A DNA stretch of 64,000 bases. Source: Kazachstania africana CBS 2517. Taxonomy: Eukaryota > Ascomycota > Saccharomycetes > Saccharomycetales > Saccharomycetaceae. A model generated the notes under the pieces. That model did not search any database and was not told the origin of the DNA. It saw only the letters and a list, made by a program, of their open reading frames with translations. The stretch lies in assembly GCF_000304475.1 (NCBI RefSeq), contig NC_018948.1, positions 372,001 to 436,000 on the forward strand. The letters are read 5' to 3'. Below, piece after piece: positions 31,143 through 40,887 of the stretch (position 1 is the stretch's first letter; every line of letters begins with the position of its first letter). Both the position numbers and the translations under genes were made by a program.

Positions 31143-32266
31143 TATAGTTTTTTAAACTGTGCGTACTACCAGCCTCTGGAACTATTTCTTTTTGGTTAGG
31201 ATCAAGACTGCTGTCGCTACCGAATAGTATACATTTCAAGAAAGATGCAAGCAGGATTTGTAAATATTTTATTTCAAACAGCGTTTTGGAGAAAATATAA
31301 GTTCTCATAGATTATATCATTTGGGTAAAAAAAGAAGCCGTATGGGTCTTGCCATAATGTTTGTACCGTTGCTGATTTTTTTTGACTATTCCAGGAATTT
31401 TCATAATATGTTGAATTGGAATTATGATATAACTTTGCCAAAAAAGTTGCGTTCATATCCTTTCAACTTCCTATTGAGTTCTTGTGGAGACCTCTTTTCT
31501 CTTATTTTTACAGGATCAAGCGTGAACTCGAAATAACATACATACTGAGCGTGTTTTGTATTAAGTCTTCGATATTGTGGGTATAGCATCCTTTTCCAAT
31601 TAGTAAAATTAATTTTTTTCAAGAAGAGTGGTTGAAAAGGAGAATCTAGGTATGCTTCCAGATAATCATGAAGTGGGTTTATATTTAACGAAATAGTTGA
31701 AACGATTACTGTAACAGTCACTACTGAAACGCCCCAAACCTAAACATTAAATAAATATGCCAGTTAAAAAAACTTGTAAAAACCTCGACACAAAAGTACA
31801 GGCCTGAAAAGTCAGTAACTCCCGAGTTAATAGCATCTCCCTCACACTTTCTTTCAGGTAGCGCATATTTTATTTCTATCTTTGAGTTGCAAGTTGCAGT
31901 ATGAGGGAAAGTGCGTTTGACGCGACGTCGGATTAGGTCAAGGAGAAGAATTGTTCACAATAACGTACTAGCATTTACCTCTCAAACTTTCAATTTCAAG
32001 CCACATACTTTTCATAGCACACTAAATAGTCCCTCTCAATTGAAAAATTGTTAGAAGCTGTAAACCACATACGTGTATGTGTATGTGACGTAAAAGAAGA
32101 TCGGAGTTTGCTTTACGCTATAAAATATCGTTGTCATTGTTAACATTGTACTAAAGCAGTCAAGCTAGTAAATTAATTCTTATTAATCATCTCACTCTTC
32201 ATATTATGCATTGTTTACCAACAGTCTTTTGATTGTTGTCATTACCTTAGTGTTATATAGTTCAAT
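31143..32266. other. Gene-poor region after CLD1
   Basis: No gene is recognised in 1.1 kb. A minus-strand frame of about 110 codons (31751 to 31422) has no ATG in its first half and includes NPLHDYLEAYLDSPFQPLF; it could be a gene relic but matches nothing I know. TA- and A-rich patches are otherwise ordinary. Confidence 0.45.
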
Positions 32267-32535
32267 TTGCTGGAAATGGCATTATGCTGACATTTCAATG
32301 TTCTGATAGTTAGAATGACAAATTTAGAATGTTCTAGAAGAATTCAATTACATAATAATGAGGTAATATGAGAAACGGTAAATTTATCGGTAGTTAACAT
32401 TACATAATAATATGGTAATGTGATAAATCGATGAATTTATCGGCAGTAAATATTAGAGAATATTACAAACATGATTATAGAACATGGAAAAATGTTACAA
32501 AGCAAAATATGTTGGAAATTGTATAAGTACTCAGG
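32267..32535 (+). mobile_element. Repeat element copy B (truncated)
   Basis: This is the left part of the same family: left end TTGCTGGAAATGGCATTATG, then the CATTTCAATGTTCTGATAGT block, GAATGACAAATTTAGAATG and a TATA-like GTATAAGTACTCAGG. The copy stops exactly after ACTCAGG, where copy C begins with its own left end. Its internal minisatellite differs from that of A and C: two about 51-bp units (32349-32399 and 32400-32450) starting TTACATAATAAT. This suggests a tandem arrangement made by recombination or insertion. Confidence 0.65.
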
Positions 32536-33102
32536 TTGCTGGAAATGGCAATATACTGACATTTCAATGTTTTGATAGTTAGAATGACAAATTTAGAATG
32601 TTAGAGAAGATATGAACAATAATTATGGTGTGATAAACACGACCATATATTGACAAGAAATAATTATGGTGTGATAAACACGACAATGTATTGACACGAA
32701 CCATATATGGCGTGATAAACACGAATACATATTATCCTGCAATAATTATGGTACGATAATTATGACAACGTATTGACTCATAAATCTAGAACATGATAAT
32801 TGGCATAAATCAAAATATTTTGGAAAAGGTATAAATACTCAGGTGAACACTGAAGTTTGATCAAAGTTTGTCAAAATGTATATTATTTATTGTATATTTT
32901 ATTGTATGGAAAACCAGTGCATTATTTGGTAAAAACACTGATTAATAAGAATTATTTCAATTATTTGAATGTCATCCACAACATGAACAATATTAACGAT
33001 AATAATATACAAGAGACATCCTCTGATCTTCCTTTACGTCACCAAACTTGTCATTCTAACTATCAAAAAATTGAAATGTCAAGGTAATGTCATTTTTAGC
33101 AA
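32536..33102 (+). mobile_element. Repeat element copy C (complete, about 60-bp terminal inverted repeats)
   Basis: The best-preserved copy is 567 bp. Its left 59 bp (32536-32594) and the reverse complement of its right 59 bp (33044-33102) agree at about 50 positions, including uninterrupted TGACATTTCAAT and TTTTGATAGTTAGAATGACAA. Ends are TTGCTGG and TTTTTAGCAA. Inside are four units of a minisatellite of about 41 bp, a TATA box at 32830-32836, and CACTGATTAATAA shared with copy A. It ends 96 bp before tRNA-Tyr. No coding frame of note. TG/CA next to the ends, the TATA box and the tRNA proximity fit a solo LTR of a Ty3-like element; the long inverted ends fit a MITE-like DNA element. Confidence 0.7.
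32617..32779 (+). repeat. Four-unit minisatellite inside repeat copy C
   Basis: Units start near 32617, 32658, 32700 and 32738. Each contains a form of ATAATTATGGTGTGATAAAC followed by a variable ACGAC/ATATTGACA part. Copy A has about two diverged units, so unit number varies between copies. Confidence 0.75.
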
Positions 33103-33197
33103 ATTTCTATTCTTTTTAAAGACAAGTTTTGGTTTATTCTGTTAATTTTAGGATTATATTAGGGAGAGTTGAAAGCCTCGAAAATCAATAAATTGAC

Positions 33198-33289
33198 CTC
33201 TCGGTAGCCAAGTTGGTTTAAGGCGCAAGACTGTAATGTGAAACATCAAAGTAATCTTGAGATCGGGCGTTCGACTCGCCCCCGGGAGA
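33198..33289 (+). tRNA. tRNA-Tyr (anticodon GUA) with 17-nt intron
   Basis: The 92-bp gene begins CTCTCGGTAGCCAAGTTGG and ends TCGACTCGCCCCCGGGAGA, almost identical to yeast tRNA-Tyr. The anticodon stem CAAGA/TCTTG encloses CTGTAAA after removal of 17 nt (TGTGAAACATCAAAGTA) between positions 37 and 38, the universal place for nuclear tRNA introns. S. cerevisiae tRNA-Tyr has a 14-nt intron at this place. A TTTTTT terminator follows at 33293-33298. Confidence 0.96.
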
Positions 33290-33798
33290 TATTTTTTCTC
33301 TCAAAAATTTTTTTTCTCAAGAAGAAAAAGTGGCTTGCTTGTAACTTCCTAAAACGGTAATCCTGCAATATCGCATCCCAGAACTCGACGGAGACCTCTT
33401 CTTACTCCTTCCCTCTTTGTGTTGTTCAAACTGTACTGTTTATTTCTTACGCGTCATACAGAAACGCCAAGACAAGCTGGGCCCATTTTAGCAACACCAG
33501 GTCATTTTATTCCTCGAAAGACAGCTGATTGCAAATTCTTTTCAGGACTTACAGAAAGGCTGAGTTGGCATCAAAAAAGTCACCGAATGCCTCTTGAGAC
33601 TCTTATCAATGCGGGCGCTCATCGAAAATAGTTCCACTCTTGTTGTTTTATCGATCTTCAATATACAATAAAACTTATCATCAAGGACACTTTTCCAAAC
33701 TTGATACTATATCACATCAACGAAGTTGCAAGAAAGGACTTGACATATCACCACTTTCCCAAAAAAAATAGACAAGTTTCCAAGCTCATACCTTCAAA
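33290..33798. other. Intergenic region tRNA-Tyr to TOS7
   Basis: No gene is supported; a 70-codon frame at 33419-33631 has no family match. It contains the TOS7 promoter with an ACGCGT at 33449-33454. Confidence 0.5.
33449..33454. promoter_or_regulatory. MCB-type ACGCGT site upstream of TOS7
   Basis: ACGCGT, the core bound by the G1/S factor MBF and sometimes SBF, lies 345 bp before the TOS7 start. TOS7 was named as a target of SBF in S. cerevisiae, so cell-cycle control is plausible. This is a single short motif. Confidence 0.4.
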
Positions 33799-35394
33799 AT
33801 GAGAACGTCCAAATCTAGCATCTTTTTCGCTATAATCGCCGTGTTTCAGTTTGCATCTATGGCACTCCTGATTATTTGCTGTATCACAGCTCCAGTATTC
33901 AAACAGATTGGTCTCTCGAAATACGATGGCATTACATATGGTGTCTTTGGCTACTGTGAGGATGATTCATGTTCCAAAGCAAGTGCTTCCTATAACCCAT
34001 ACGCTTTAAGTGACGACACTGCTTCGTGGAAGATGAACTCGAATGCAAGGAAGGCCCTAGGCCACATACTTATTATCATGCCCGTAGCTGCTGGTTTGAA
34101 CTTTTTTGCGTTTCTCTCAACTTCTATCACTTTGATCGTTTCCATCTTACAGAATTACGGTAATATTTCAGCAATAATGTTCATAATTAATCTGATTTTC
34201 GATCTCTTGGGCTTTTTATCCTCTGCTCTAATGTGTATCGTATCTTTCCTTCTCTTTTACCCTCATACTACTTGGTGTACGTGGATTTTAATTCCTGCTG
34301 CAGTACTACCACTAATCACATTACCTCTAATCTTCGTTGCATACATTTCCAACGGTCAAAATGGTACTGAGTCCAATTTGGAAGAACAGGATGAAATCAT
34401 GTTATATGACCAATACAATAACACTAATTCCAAAAAACTGTCCATTGATGATATTTACAACTATTACAATGATGATGATGCTGCCGGTTCATCCAATTTA
34501 CTCAATAAACCAACTGTTCCATCTGATGCCAATCCTTCTACAACTGACGTCGAGAAAGATTTGTATAATGTAAACAATTCAGCTACTGACCTATCAACAG
34601 AAGAAAGAGAGAAACAAGAATATACCGAGAGAGTAACGGCCGTCAATGTATCAGACGAATATGTTGAAAAAGTTCAGCATGGGGATAATGATGATGATAA
34701 GAACAGTGAGAAGAACTCATTGACAGCATTTTCTGCTATTGAAAATGATACTGGTGCGGCCAATAATAATGGCAATAATGTAAGACAAAACGCTCATGCA
34801 TACGTTCCCACTGCATCTTTAAATTCATCAACTTATTCCCATAAGGAAACACCATCTACTGACAATCCGAATAGAATAATAGAAGATGTGATGAATAATG
34901 GTCCTGAAGATAATACATTTAATGACGATAAACGTTCAGATCTAACCTCCATTTCAAGAAGAGGCTTTAATCAATATAAGAACAACAATATTCCACCTTA
35001 TCCAAAAAATCCAAGCATGAGCCAGCCTCAATCAGCAATCCAACAACCAATGAATTATCAACAGTCAGGACAATATCAGCAACCAATGCAATATCATCAA
35101 CAGTACAGTGTACCTCCTAGACAGTACCTGCCATCTTATCACTCTGTTCCTCAAATGACAACAATGTCTGATACAATACTGTCGAATAATCCAAATTTCA
35201 TGCCTGCACCTATGTCAAGAAATGGAATGAAATCACACCAGCAACGCGATAATAACACACAAGCAAATGTGAATATGTCAAGAATACCAAACTCGACTCC
35301 ACATTTCCAATCTGCTTATAAAAAACGTATGCAAAATAAAAACAATCTTTATAATACTCTACAGCACTCTGATAATCCCTATAATTTTAGGTGA
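33799..35394 (+). CDS. TOS7: SUR7/PalI-family membrane protein Tos7
   Basis: This is a homologue of YOL019W (Tos7), a plasma-membrane protein related to Sur7 and Dcv1, thought to act in membrane organisation and secretion. The 531 residues (551 in S. cerevisiae) start MRTSKSSIFFAIIAVFQFAS with a first span at about 10-30. An extracellular loop has the family-type YGVFGYCEDDSC, and spans 2-4 lie at about 90-185. The long cytosolic tail (190-531) is rich in Asn, Asp, Ser and Gln-Pro repeats (QQPMNYQQSGQYQQPMQYHQ) and is expected to be disordered. Head-on to TLG2 in the order of YOL019W-YOL018C. Confidence 0.9.
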   Translation: MRTSKSSIFFAIIAVFQFASMALLIICCITAPVFKQIGLSKYDGITYGVFGYCEDDSCSKASASYNPYALSDDTASWKMNSNARKALGHILIIMPVAAGLNFFAFLSTSITLIVSILQNYGNISAIMFIINLIFDLLGFLSSALMCIVSFLLFYPHTTWCTWILIPAAVLPLITLPLIFVAYISNGQNGTESNLEEQDEIMLYDQYNNTNSKKLSIDDIYNYYNDDDAAGSSNLLNKPTVPSDANPSTTDVEKDLYNVNNSATDLSTEEREKQEYTERVTAVNVSDEYVEKVQHGDNDDDKNSEKNSLTAFSAIENDTGAANNNGNNVRQNAHAYVPTASLNSSTYSHKETPSTDNPNRIIEDVMNNGPEDNTFNDDKRSDLTSISRRGFNQYKNNNIPPYPKNPSMSQPQSAIQQPMNYQQSGQYQQPMQYHQQYSVPPRQYLPSYHSVPQMTTMSDTILSNNPNFMPAPMSRNGMKSHQQRDNNTQANVNMSRIPNSTPHFQSAYKKRMQNKNNLYNTLQHSDNPYNFR

Positions 35395-35437
35395 TAATGT
35401 AGCAATAGTATACTTTAACATATACTTATATGTGTGC

Positions 35438-35459
35438 ATATATATATATATATATATAT
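35438..35459. terminator. (TA)11 tract between convergent TOS7 and TLG2
   Basis: The tract abuts the TLG2 stop codon (35462-35460) and lies 43 bp past the TOS7 stop. Being self-complementary, it may provide the polyadenylation efficiency element for both genes in a gap of only 65 bp. Confidence 0.5.
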
Positions 35460-36530
35460 TCAAGCCATGACCTTATCTAAATTTGCTGGTTCTTCTATCG
35501 ATATTTCTTCAACGGGCTTTGGTGGAGGTACTGTTTTGTACACTGTCTTATTATGTGGTTTCAACATCACTAAGAAAAATAAGACAAGGACACATAACGA
35601 TAGAAACAAAATAATTTTACATTTTTGAGTTCTCTTTTGATAATGTGTCGCTTTATCCAATTCTCTGTTTGCACTTTTCAATTCAATAACTGTATTTTCT
35701 AAATTATAATCAATTCTATCTACTATAGTGCCTTGATCAATAATTAAATGTTGCATTTCTTTGAAGATAGTGCTGACTTCAAAGACACTAGTCGCTAACT
35801 TTGTGATTTCTTCATCACGTTCTTGTAAATATCGCTCATTTGATCTTTTATTCATTTGGGTTTGTAACGTATGCCTCGAATAACTTTCAATATCACGATC
35901 TAGTCTTTCTTTACCTCCCACGTTCTCTTCCTCTAGCAACAGTAGCTGAGAAGATTCTTTATTATTCTTTGGCAGTATAGGTTTCAAATCATCTTTATTG
36001 AGATATTTCAAATAGTTGTTTTGTAAAATTCTGAATTTATTTGATTCCCATTGTATCTTATCAGCATATTGCTTTGTTAGATTGTCTAGTATGATCAATT
36101 CACTCTTATTTAGTTGTTTACCTTGTAAAAATTGTTCCTGGAAGATGGTCTTTAATTTTTTAATTACGTTATAACATCTTTGAAAAAGCTCCAGAATTTT
36201 AATACTCAATTCTTCAATCATTTTCTCATCTTTAGTGTTGTCCTCGAACCCTGGCAACGAATTCTTTCGATACAATTTCATCAGCTGTTCCATTCGCCTG
36301 TTAGTTTGGTCCAAGTATTCATCAATATCGCGAGCAATGTCAACAAACAATGGTGGCAGCGTGTTGTTCTCTTGATTGTGAGTTATCATTGGGTATGATT
36401 CCAGCTCAATATCGTTGCCATCGCCAACGAATTCATCGTTAATATTATTATTCTTAGTCCCTAAAGAATCTGCAAAATGGCTGAACGTACGACGATACGA
36501 TAAAAACAGATTAGTTCTATCTCTGAACAT
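35460..36530 (-). CDS. TLG2: Syntaxin-like t-SNARE Tlg2
   Basis: Tlg2 is a Qa-SNARE of the trans-Golgi network and early endosomes, working with Tlg1, Vti1 and Snc and with the Sec1-type protein Vps45; it also serves the Cvt pathway. The 356-residue protein (397 in S. cerevisiae) begins MFRDRTNLFLSYRRTF, the Vps45-binding N-peptide. A three-helix Habc region covers about 65-190. The SNARE motif covers about 240-305, with the zero-layer Gln in LIIDQGTIVDRIDYNLE. A C-terminal membrane anchor (IILFLSLCVLVLFFLVML) is followed by a short lumenal tail. The linker is shorter than in S. cerevisiae. It lies between TOS7 and ESC8 as YOL018C does. Confidence 0.94.
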   Translation of the reverse strand: MFRDRTNLFLSYRRTFSHFADSLGTKNNNINDEFVGDGNDIELESYPMITHNQENNTLPPLFVDIARDIDEYLDQTNRRMEQLMKLYRKNSLPGFEDNTKDEKMIEELSIKILELFQRCYNVIKKLKTIFQEQFLQGKQLNKSELIILDNLTKQYADKIQWESNKFRILQNNYLKYLNKDDLKPILPKNNKESSQLLLLEEENVGGKERLDRDIESYSRHTLQTQMNKRSNERYLQERDEEITKLATSVFEVSTIFKEMQHLIIDQGTIVDRIDYNLENTVIELKSANRELDKATHYQKRTQKCKIILFLSLCVLVLFFLVMLKPHNKTVYKTVPPPKPVEEISIEEPANLDKVMA

Positions 36531-37100
36531 ATCGTGGTAACTAATGAGTGCAGCTGCAACCTTATAGTTGGTGACTTTTCTTACTATTCCTTAATATTTT
36601 ACACTTTAACTTTTACCATTCGGAGGGCTTTTTCAATGCAAAAATACGTTGAAAATGTAGCGTATTTTCAATAAAATTAGTACAAACTCATCAGTATCAT
36701 CAGACTTGGAATAATCTAGTAGCAGCTCATTGACAACTTGTTTTCACTATATCAGAGCTCTTTCACAGCGCCAAATACGATTGTGGATCAGCCAACATAT
36801 CTTACAGATCGATAGTAACATCGGTCTCTTGTATCATTTGACTCTTCATTGGGAGCTGTATCCTGAAGTTATTGTCTGCCTCGTCCAACCCTAGTCTCAA
36901 TTAATCATCCAATCCAGCTGATTACGAACAAGCCTTCAAAGTTCCATCAGTTTTTGTTATGTATAAAACGCGTCTTTCATATATATTCTACAACACGTAA
37001 AATTTCAAAACGATCAAGAGAACGAGTAATCCATTAGCTATCAGCATTCACTGAACCATCTTGGTGGAAGCGTACTTCTAGAAGTAGGACATAATTTAGG
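36531..37100. other. Divergent intergenic region TLG2/ESC8
   Basis: No gene is visible in 570 bp. It carries two promoters; an ACGCGT lies at 36968-36973, 130 bp before the ESC8/IOC3 start, with GTATAAAA just beside it (36961-36968). Confidence 0.5.
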
Positions 37101-39278
37101 ATGACGAATGTTATTAACCTCGACGCAGAAGAAAGCAGTGATAGCATAGAGCACACTGACCAAAGTCCCCTGGAGCCTCCTCACTCTGCTGAAAAGAAGA
37201 AGGCAACAAGACGTCAGATGACTTTTGATGATTTCAAAGGAATAAAAGTGGTTCATGGAGAAGCATCTCTGGAGGAACATAAGACTGTCCCACGGGTAAA
37301 GAAAAATCACAATGATGAAGAGTCCACCGTTTCGAATGGGAATCCAAGGAAGAGAAAAGCTGCCCCAAGGGAATTTGATAATGGCGAAATTGAGGAGACA
37401 AGCTCCAAGTCTGCAAGAGTATCCCCTTCGCCAAATACCGCTAGTAAATTAAGCACATACGAAAGAGCCCTTCAAAATACAAATTCGGCACCTGTAGTCC
37501 CTCTACCTTTGGAAGAGTTCAGAGATAAACAGACATCTCTATTAGAGGCTTGGAAATCTAAAAACGAGTTTTTGAAACCAGTCTCATATGCGGGCGATGT
37601 AATCAAGATAATGTCGTTTTTACACAAGTTTCAAAATATGTTCCATTCTGGTCTACAAAGCTTATCCTTTATCGATTTTGAAATTGGCCTAGAACTAATA
37701 GCAAATGATACCGAACTTACCACAAAAGAGCTTTTAGACCACCAAGACAAACTGAATCTCATCTTCTATTCAATCCTGAAATTGGTGTTTGATTCGAAAA
37801 ACTACGTCGTGCCTAGTATAAAGGATTTGAAACAAAGCAGGAAACCATTTGCCAAGTATCTTAAAATCTTTAGGAGATCCACCCAAGAGTTGGGTAGCCC
37901 TAAAGAATGGAGAATACCCATTTTTGAAGAAATGGATGTTACGGACTCGCAACATTTTCCCTCCAATGAAGACGTCGAGGATATTATACAACTAGATACT
38001 TCCTCAACAAGAGATATGAGTCCTATCTACGATCCGTGTCAAAACATCGAACTTCCAAGGGATGAACATCCGTTATTCAATAAGCGTATCATATCAGCCG
38101 CTGAAAAAGATGGTCTTTTCGCCATGGAAGAACCAACTGATAGACTCATAGCATTGCGTCATCTTATAGACATTGCATTAATTAACTCAGGTTTTGTTCA
38201 TGATGAAATTTACAGAATATCACATACTAAAGGTGATCCAAGCAATGATACTACTATCGTGCCAAGATTTTATAGAGCAGGAATGCAAACTGTCTACAGT
38301 GATTTCGAAAGTTTGTGTAAACTGATTCAAAATTATTTGGATGAGAATAAGCGTAGATTAAAATCAAGGGCAACTTCAAAAAATAAGACGAAGTTTGATA
38401 TCTTGGCCAAAATCAAAGGAATACTAAGAAAAGTCTCTGAAGATGAAAAAGAATCAAAGATAATCGGCCTATACGATAAATGGATACAATTGTTTGAGGG
38501 ACTACTCTATGACAATCCATTGAGTGATCCATATACTGATGATCTATACAGATTAAGATTGGACGATTTTTTTGTCGGAAGGATAAGCAAAATTGGGGAT
38601 TTTTACTTTCCAAGATTGTACACACAGAACAATGATTTCAGTACTTTCATTGACCTTCGAAAACTGACGTATCTATTTGACAGGTTCTTGAACAAGGAAG
38701 TCAATCTTTCCGAATTTTTTGAGAACTCTTTCCCATTCATGAGTTCAAAATTCAAACTGTTTTATCATGATAAAATTTCTTTGCTGTCTGACACTTTAAA
38801 GAACGAGCATGAAGAAGATTCCTTGTATTGGTTTGAAATTGCGAATGATTCAACTTCTATGGCAAAGTTTCTAGATTATCTGAATATAATTATTGGTGAT
38901 CACGAAGTTTCAACTTCCAATGAAGAATTGAATGGATTGTTAAAAATTGGCGAAAATGCTGAGGTTAAAAATGATTTAATCAACTTGAGGTGCTTTTTAA
39001 GCAAATTAAATACAATGATAATCGGCATCGAACAACTAAAAAAGGAATATGAAGATTTCTTGAATGGTGATAGAAGATTAAGAAGATCTCACAACCAGAA
39101 AATCAACTATAATGTCCAGTATAATGAGGATGGAAATGAAGAAGAAGAAGAAGAAGAAGAAGAAGAAAATGAGGAAGAAGAAGAATATCAAGGTGGAAAC
39201 TTATATGAGCCTCTTGAGGAGGTCCAATACGATGATGAAGATGAAGATTATCAAGATGAAGGAGATGATGAAGAGTGA
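37101..39278 (+). CDS. ESC8: Chromatin protein of the Esc8/Ioc3 family
   Basis: S. cerevisiae Ioc3 is a subunit of the Isw1a nucleosome-spacing complex and binds linker DNA; its duplicate Esc8 acts in silencing with Sir2 and Gal11. This 725-residue protein has a basic N-terminal part (EKKKATRRQMTFDDFKGIKV), a Pro/Ser-rich linker, then a long helical region from about 140 to 670 that fits the Ioc3 DNA-binding core. Recognisable parts include ERALQNTNSAPVVPLPLEEF and DDLYRLRLDDFFVGRISKIG. It ends in a very acidic tail with Glu repeats (39138-39189). Assignment rests mainly on its place between TLG2 and CMK, where both ESC8 (YOL017W) and IOC3 (YFR013W) lie; its length is nearer Esc8 (714) than Ioc3 (787). 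Confidence 0.8.
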   Translation: MTNVINLDAEESSDSIEHTDQSPLEPPHSAEKKKATRRQMTFDDFKGIKVVHGEASLEEHKTVPRVKKNHNDEESTVSNGNPRKRKAAPREFDNGEIEETSSKSARVSPSPNTASKLSTYERALQNTNSAPVVPLPLEEFRDKQTSLLEAWKSKNEFLKPVSYAGDVIKIMSFLHKFQNMFHSGLQSLSFIDFEIGLELIANDTELTTKELLDHQDKLNLIFYSILKLVFDSKNYVVPSIKDLKQSRKPFAKYLKIFRRSTQELGSPKEWRIPIFEEMDVTDSQHFPSNEDVEDIIQLDTSSTRDMSPIYDPCQNIELPRDEHPLFNKRIISAAEKDGLFAMEEPTDRLIALRHLIDIALINSGFVHDEIYRISHTKGDPSNDTTIVPRFYRAGMQTVYSDFESLCKLIQNYLDENKRRLKSRATSKNKTKFDILAKIKGILRKVSEDEKESKIIGLYDKWIQLFEGLLYDNPLSDPYTDDLYRLRLDDFFVGRISKIGDFYFPRLYTQNNDFSTFIDLRKLTYLFDRFLNKEVNLSEFFENSFPFMSSKFKLFYHDKISLLSDTLKNEHEEDSLYWFEIANDSTSMAKFLDYLNIIIGDHEVSTSNEELNGLLKIGENAEVKNDLINLRCFLSKLNTMIIGIEQLKKEYEDFLNGDRRLRRSHNQKINYNVQYNEDGNEEEEEEEEEENEEEEEYQGGNLYEPLEEVQYDDEDEDYQDEGDDEE
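39138..39189. repeat. GAA/GAG trinucleotide repeat coding poly-Glu
   Basis: A run of about ten GAA codons, an AAT GAG break, and more GAA codons encode the acidic tail of the ESC8/IOC3 product. The purine-only strand can vary in length by slippage. Confidence 0.85.
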
Positions 39279-39588
39279 TTTTCCTAAAACTAATTTAACC
39301 TGCGGTATTTTTTTTCCAACCTAGCATTAAAGTAACCAGAAACTCAATGAATTTTCCATTGAGTGCATACTATTCATCCGACATTTAAAGGATAAATATA
39401 TATAATGGACAGTTCCCCGATGGAAAAATTGAACAATGCATATATATGATTTCATATCATAAAGTTTAGAATATATAGACTTATACATCATAAATGGCAT
39501 ACTCAAATAAACTATTTTCACTTTTCCTTGATGACTTGATTGAAAAGAAAATCAAGATATCTCGGACTGAAGGTTCCTCAGTTTACTT
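39279..39588. other. Convergent gap ESC8/CMK
   Basis: No gene is visible. TATATATA-type motifs at about 39397-39404 and 39440-39446 fit 3'-end processing signals for the two convergent genes. Confidence 0.5.
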
Positions 39589-40887
39589 TTACTGTGATGA
39601 TTCGCCATTATTATAACCTTGGACTTTGTGTTTATTTTTCGTTGCAGCATTGACAATCTGAGCAAATGCATCTTGAGTTAATGCTGACTTTAATTTCAGC
39701 TGCTCTTGTGTAAGTTCCACCATTTTCTTGTGCGAAGACATGGTAAGCTCATGTAAACCATGCGCTACTGCACCTACCGCATCGAGAGGATTGAGATAAT
39801 TGACTGGATTTTCTTCGAGATCTGATTCACTTTCCTCATCAGCGTACAAGTTTTTAAGTCTCTGTATTCTGTTGTTCAATTTAACAATTTCCACTGCATC
39901 ACGGAACCTCTTACGTAAGTCAAATCCCTTCTTAACATCCGGTAAGATGTTGGTAGTAACTCTTTCGTGTAATGCCTTACTTGTAATCCATGGATCTTCT
40001 AATAGTTCAGTTGCAGTAGGCCTTTCATCAGGATTCAATGTTAATGACCTCAAAATAAAATTTTTAGCCTCATCAGAAATATTATCCCAATATGGTTTAT
40101 GGAATTTTACTGGAAATTTACTCCTAGTACATTCTTCAAGAAAGCCTTCCACGGTTTCTGCAATAAATGCAGAATAACCACAAAGTAACGTGTAAGTAAT
40201 GACACCTAGGGACCAAATGTCACAGGGCTTACCATGTCCACCTTCAGTTAATACTTCAGGTGCAACGTAACCTAGAGAGCCTGCCGCTTTAAAGATCAAA
40301 TCATTTTTATTTTTCAATTTTTTTGCAATACCAAAATCAGCAATTACAATTGGTGAACTATCACTATTATCAACATAAAGAACGTTCTCGGGTTTCAAAT
40401 CCCTGTGGACAACGTCTTGAGAGTGCATATATTCAATTGCTCCTAAAATTTGAACAACAATTTTCACTGCATCCAACTCAGTGAATTTACCTTTTGACAA
40501 AATCCTGTCAAATAATTCACCACCAATAGCTAATTGAGTTACGATGTAGAATTTATCTCTTGATTCAAACCAATCTTTGAATTCAACGATATTGGGATGT
40601 GATAAATGTTGCAAAATAGAGAGCTCATCATACAACATCTGCAATTGGATGTCATTGCCTTTCAAAGCTTTCTTAAGAATGATCTTAACAGCTACATCCT
40701 CATCAGTAGAAACTTTTCTGGCTTGCCTTACAACACCAAATGTCCCGGCACCTAAAGTCTTCCCAAAAGTATAATTACCTCTATTAACGTAGGAATCTGG
40801 TTGCCCCGAAAGTTTGTTCACAAACTTGGAGACAAAGTGGCCTCTAACACGCTCTGGCTCTAACACGCCTTTATCATTTTGAGACAT
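39589..40887 (-). CDS. CMK2: Calmodulin-dependent protein kinase (Cmk1/Cmk2)
   Basis: This is a cytosolic Ser/Thr kinase activated by calcium-calmodulin, acting in stress tolerance and pheromone signalling. The 432-residue protein (about 446 in S. cerevisiae) has the kinase fold at about 38-310: glycine loop [11 protein letters not shown] Lys68, HRDLKPEN with Asp163, ADFG with Asp184, and APE at 209-211. A basic amphipathic segment after it ([20 protein letters not shown]) is the likely autoinhibitory and calmodulin-binding part. The ESC8/IOC3-CMK-GSY order is shared by CMK1 (YFR014C), and TLG2-ESC8-CMK by CMK2 (YOL016C), so the duplicate cannot be fixed. Confidence 0.92.
   Translation of the reverse strand: MSQNDKGVLEPERVRGHFVSKFVNKLSGQPDSYVNRGNYTFGKTLGAGTFGVVRQARKVSTDEDVAVKIILKKALKGNDIQLQMLYDELSILQHLSHPNIVEFKDWFESRDKFYIVTQLAIGGELFDRILSKGKFTELDAVKIVVQILGAIEYMHSQDVVHRDLKPENVLYVDNSDSSPIVIADFGIAKKLKNKNDLIFKAAGSLGYVAPEVLTEGGHGKPCDIWSLGVITYTLLCGYSAFIAETVEGFLEECTRSKFPVKFHKPYWDNISDEAKNFILRSLTLNPDERPTATELLEDPWITSKALHERVTTNILPDVKKGFDLRKRFRDAVEIVKLNNRIQRLKNLYADEESESDLEENPVNYLNPLDAVGAVAHGLHELTMSSHKKMVELTQEQLKLKSALTQDAFAQIVNAATKNKHKVQGYNNGESSQ

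Noticed and set aside
31422..31751. Possible gene relic of about 110 codons downstream of CLD1
   Set aside because: It has some protein-like composition but no early ATG and no match I can name; frames of this length are expected by chance in 64 kb.
32349..32779. CRISPR-like spaced repeats
   Set aside because: The units are directly adjacent variants of one another with no unique spacers, inside a repeat element of a eukaryotic chromosome: minisatellites.
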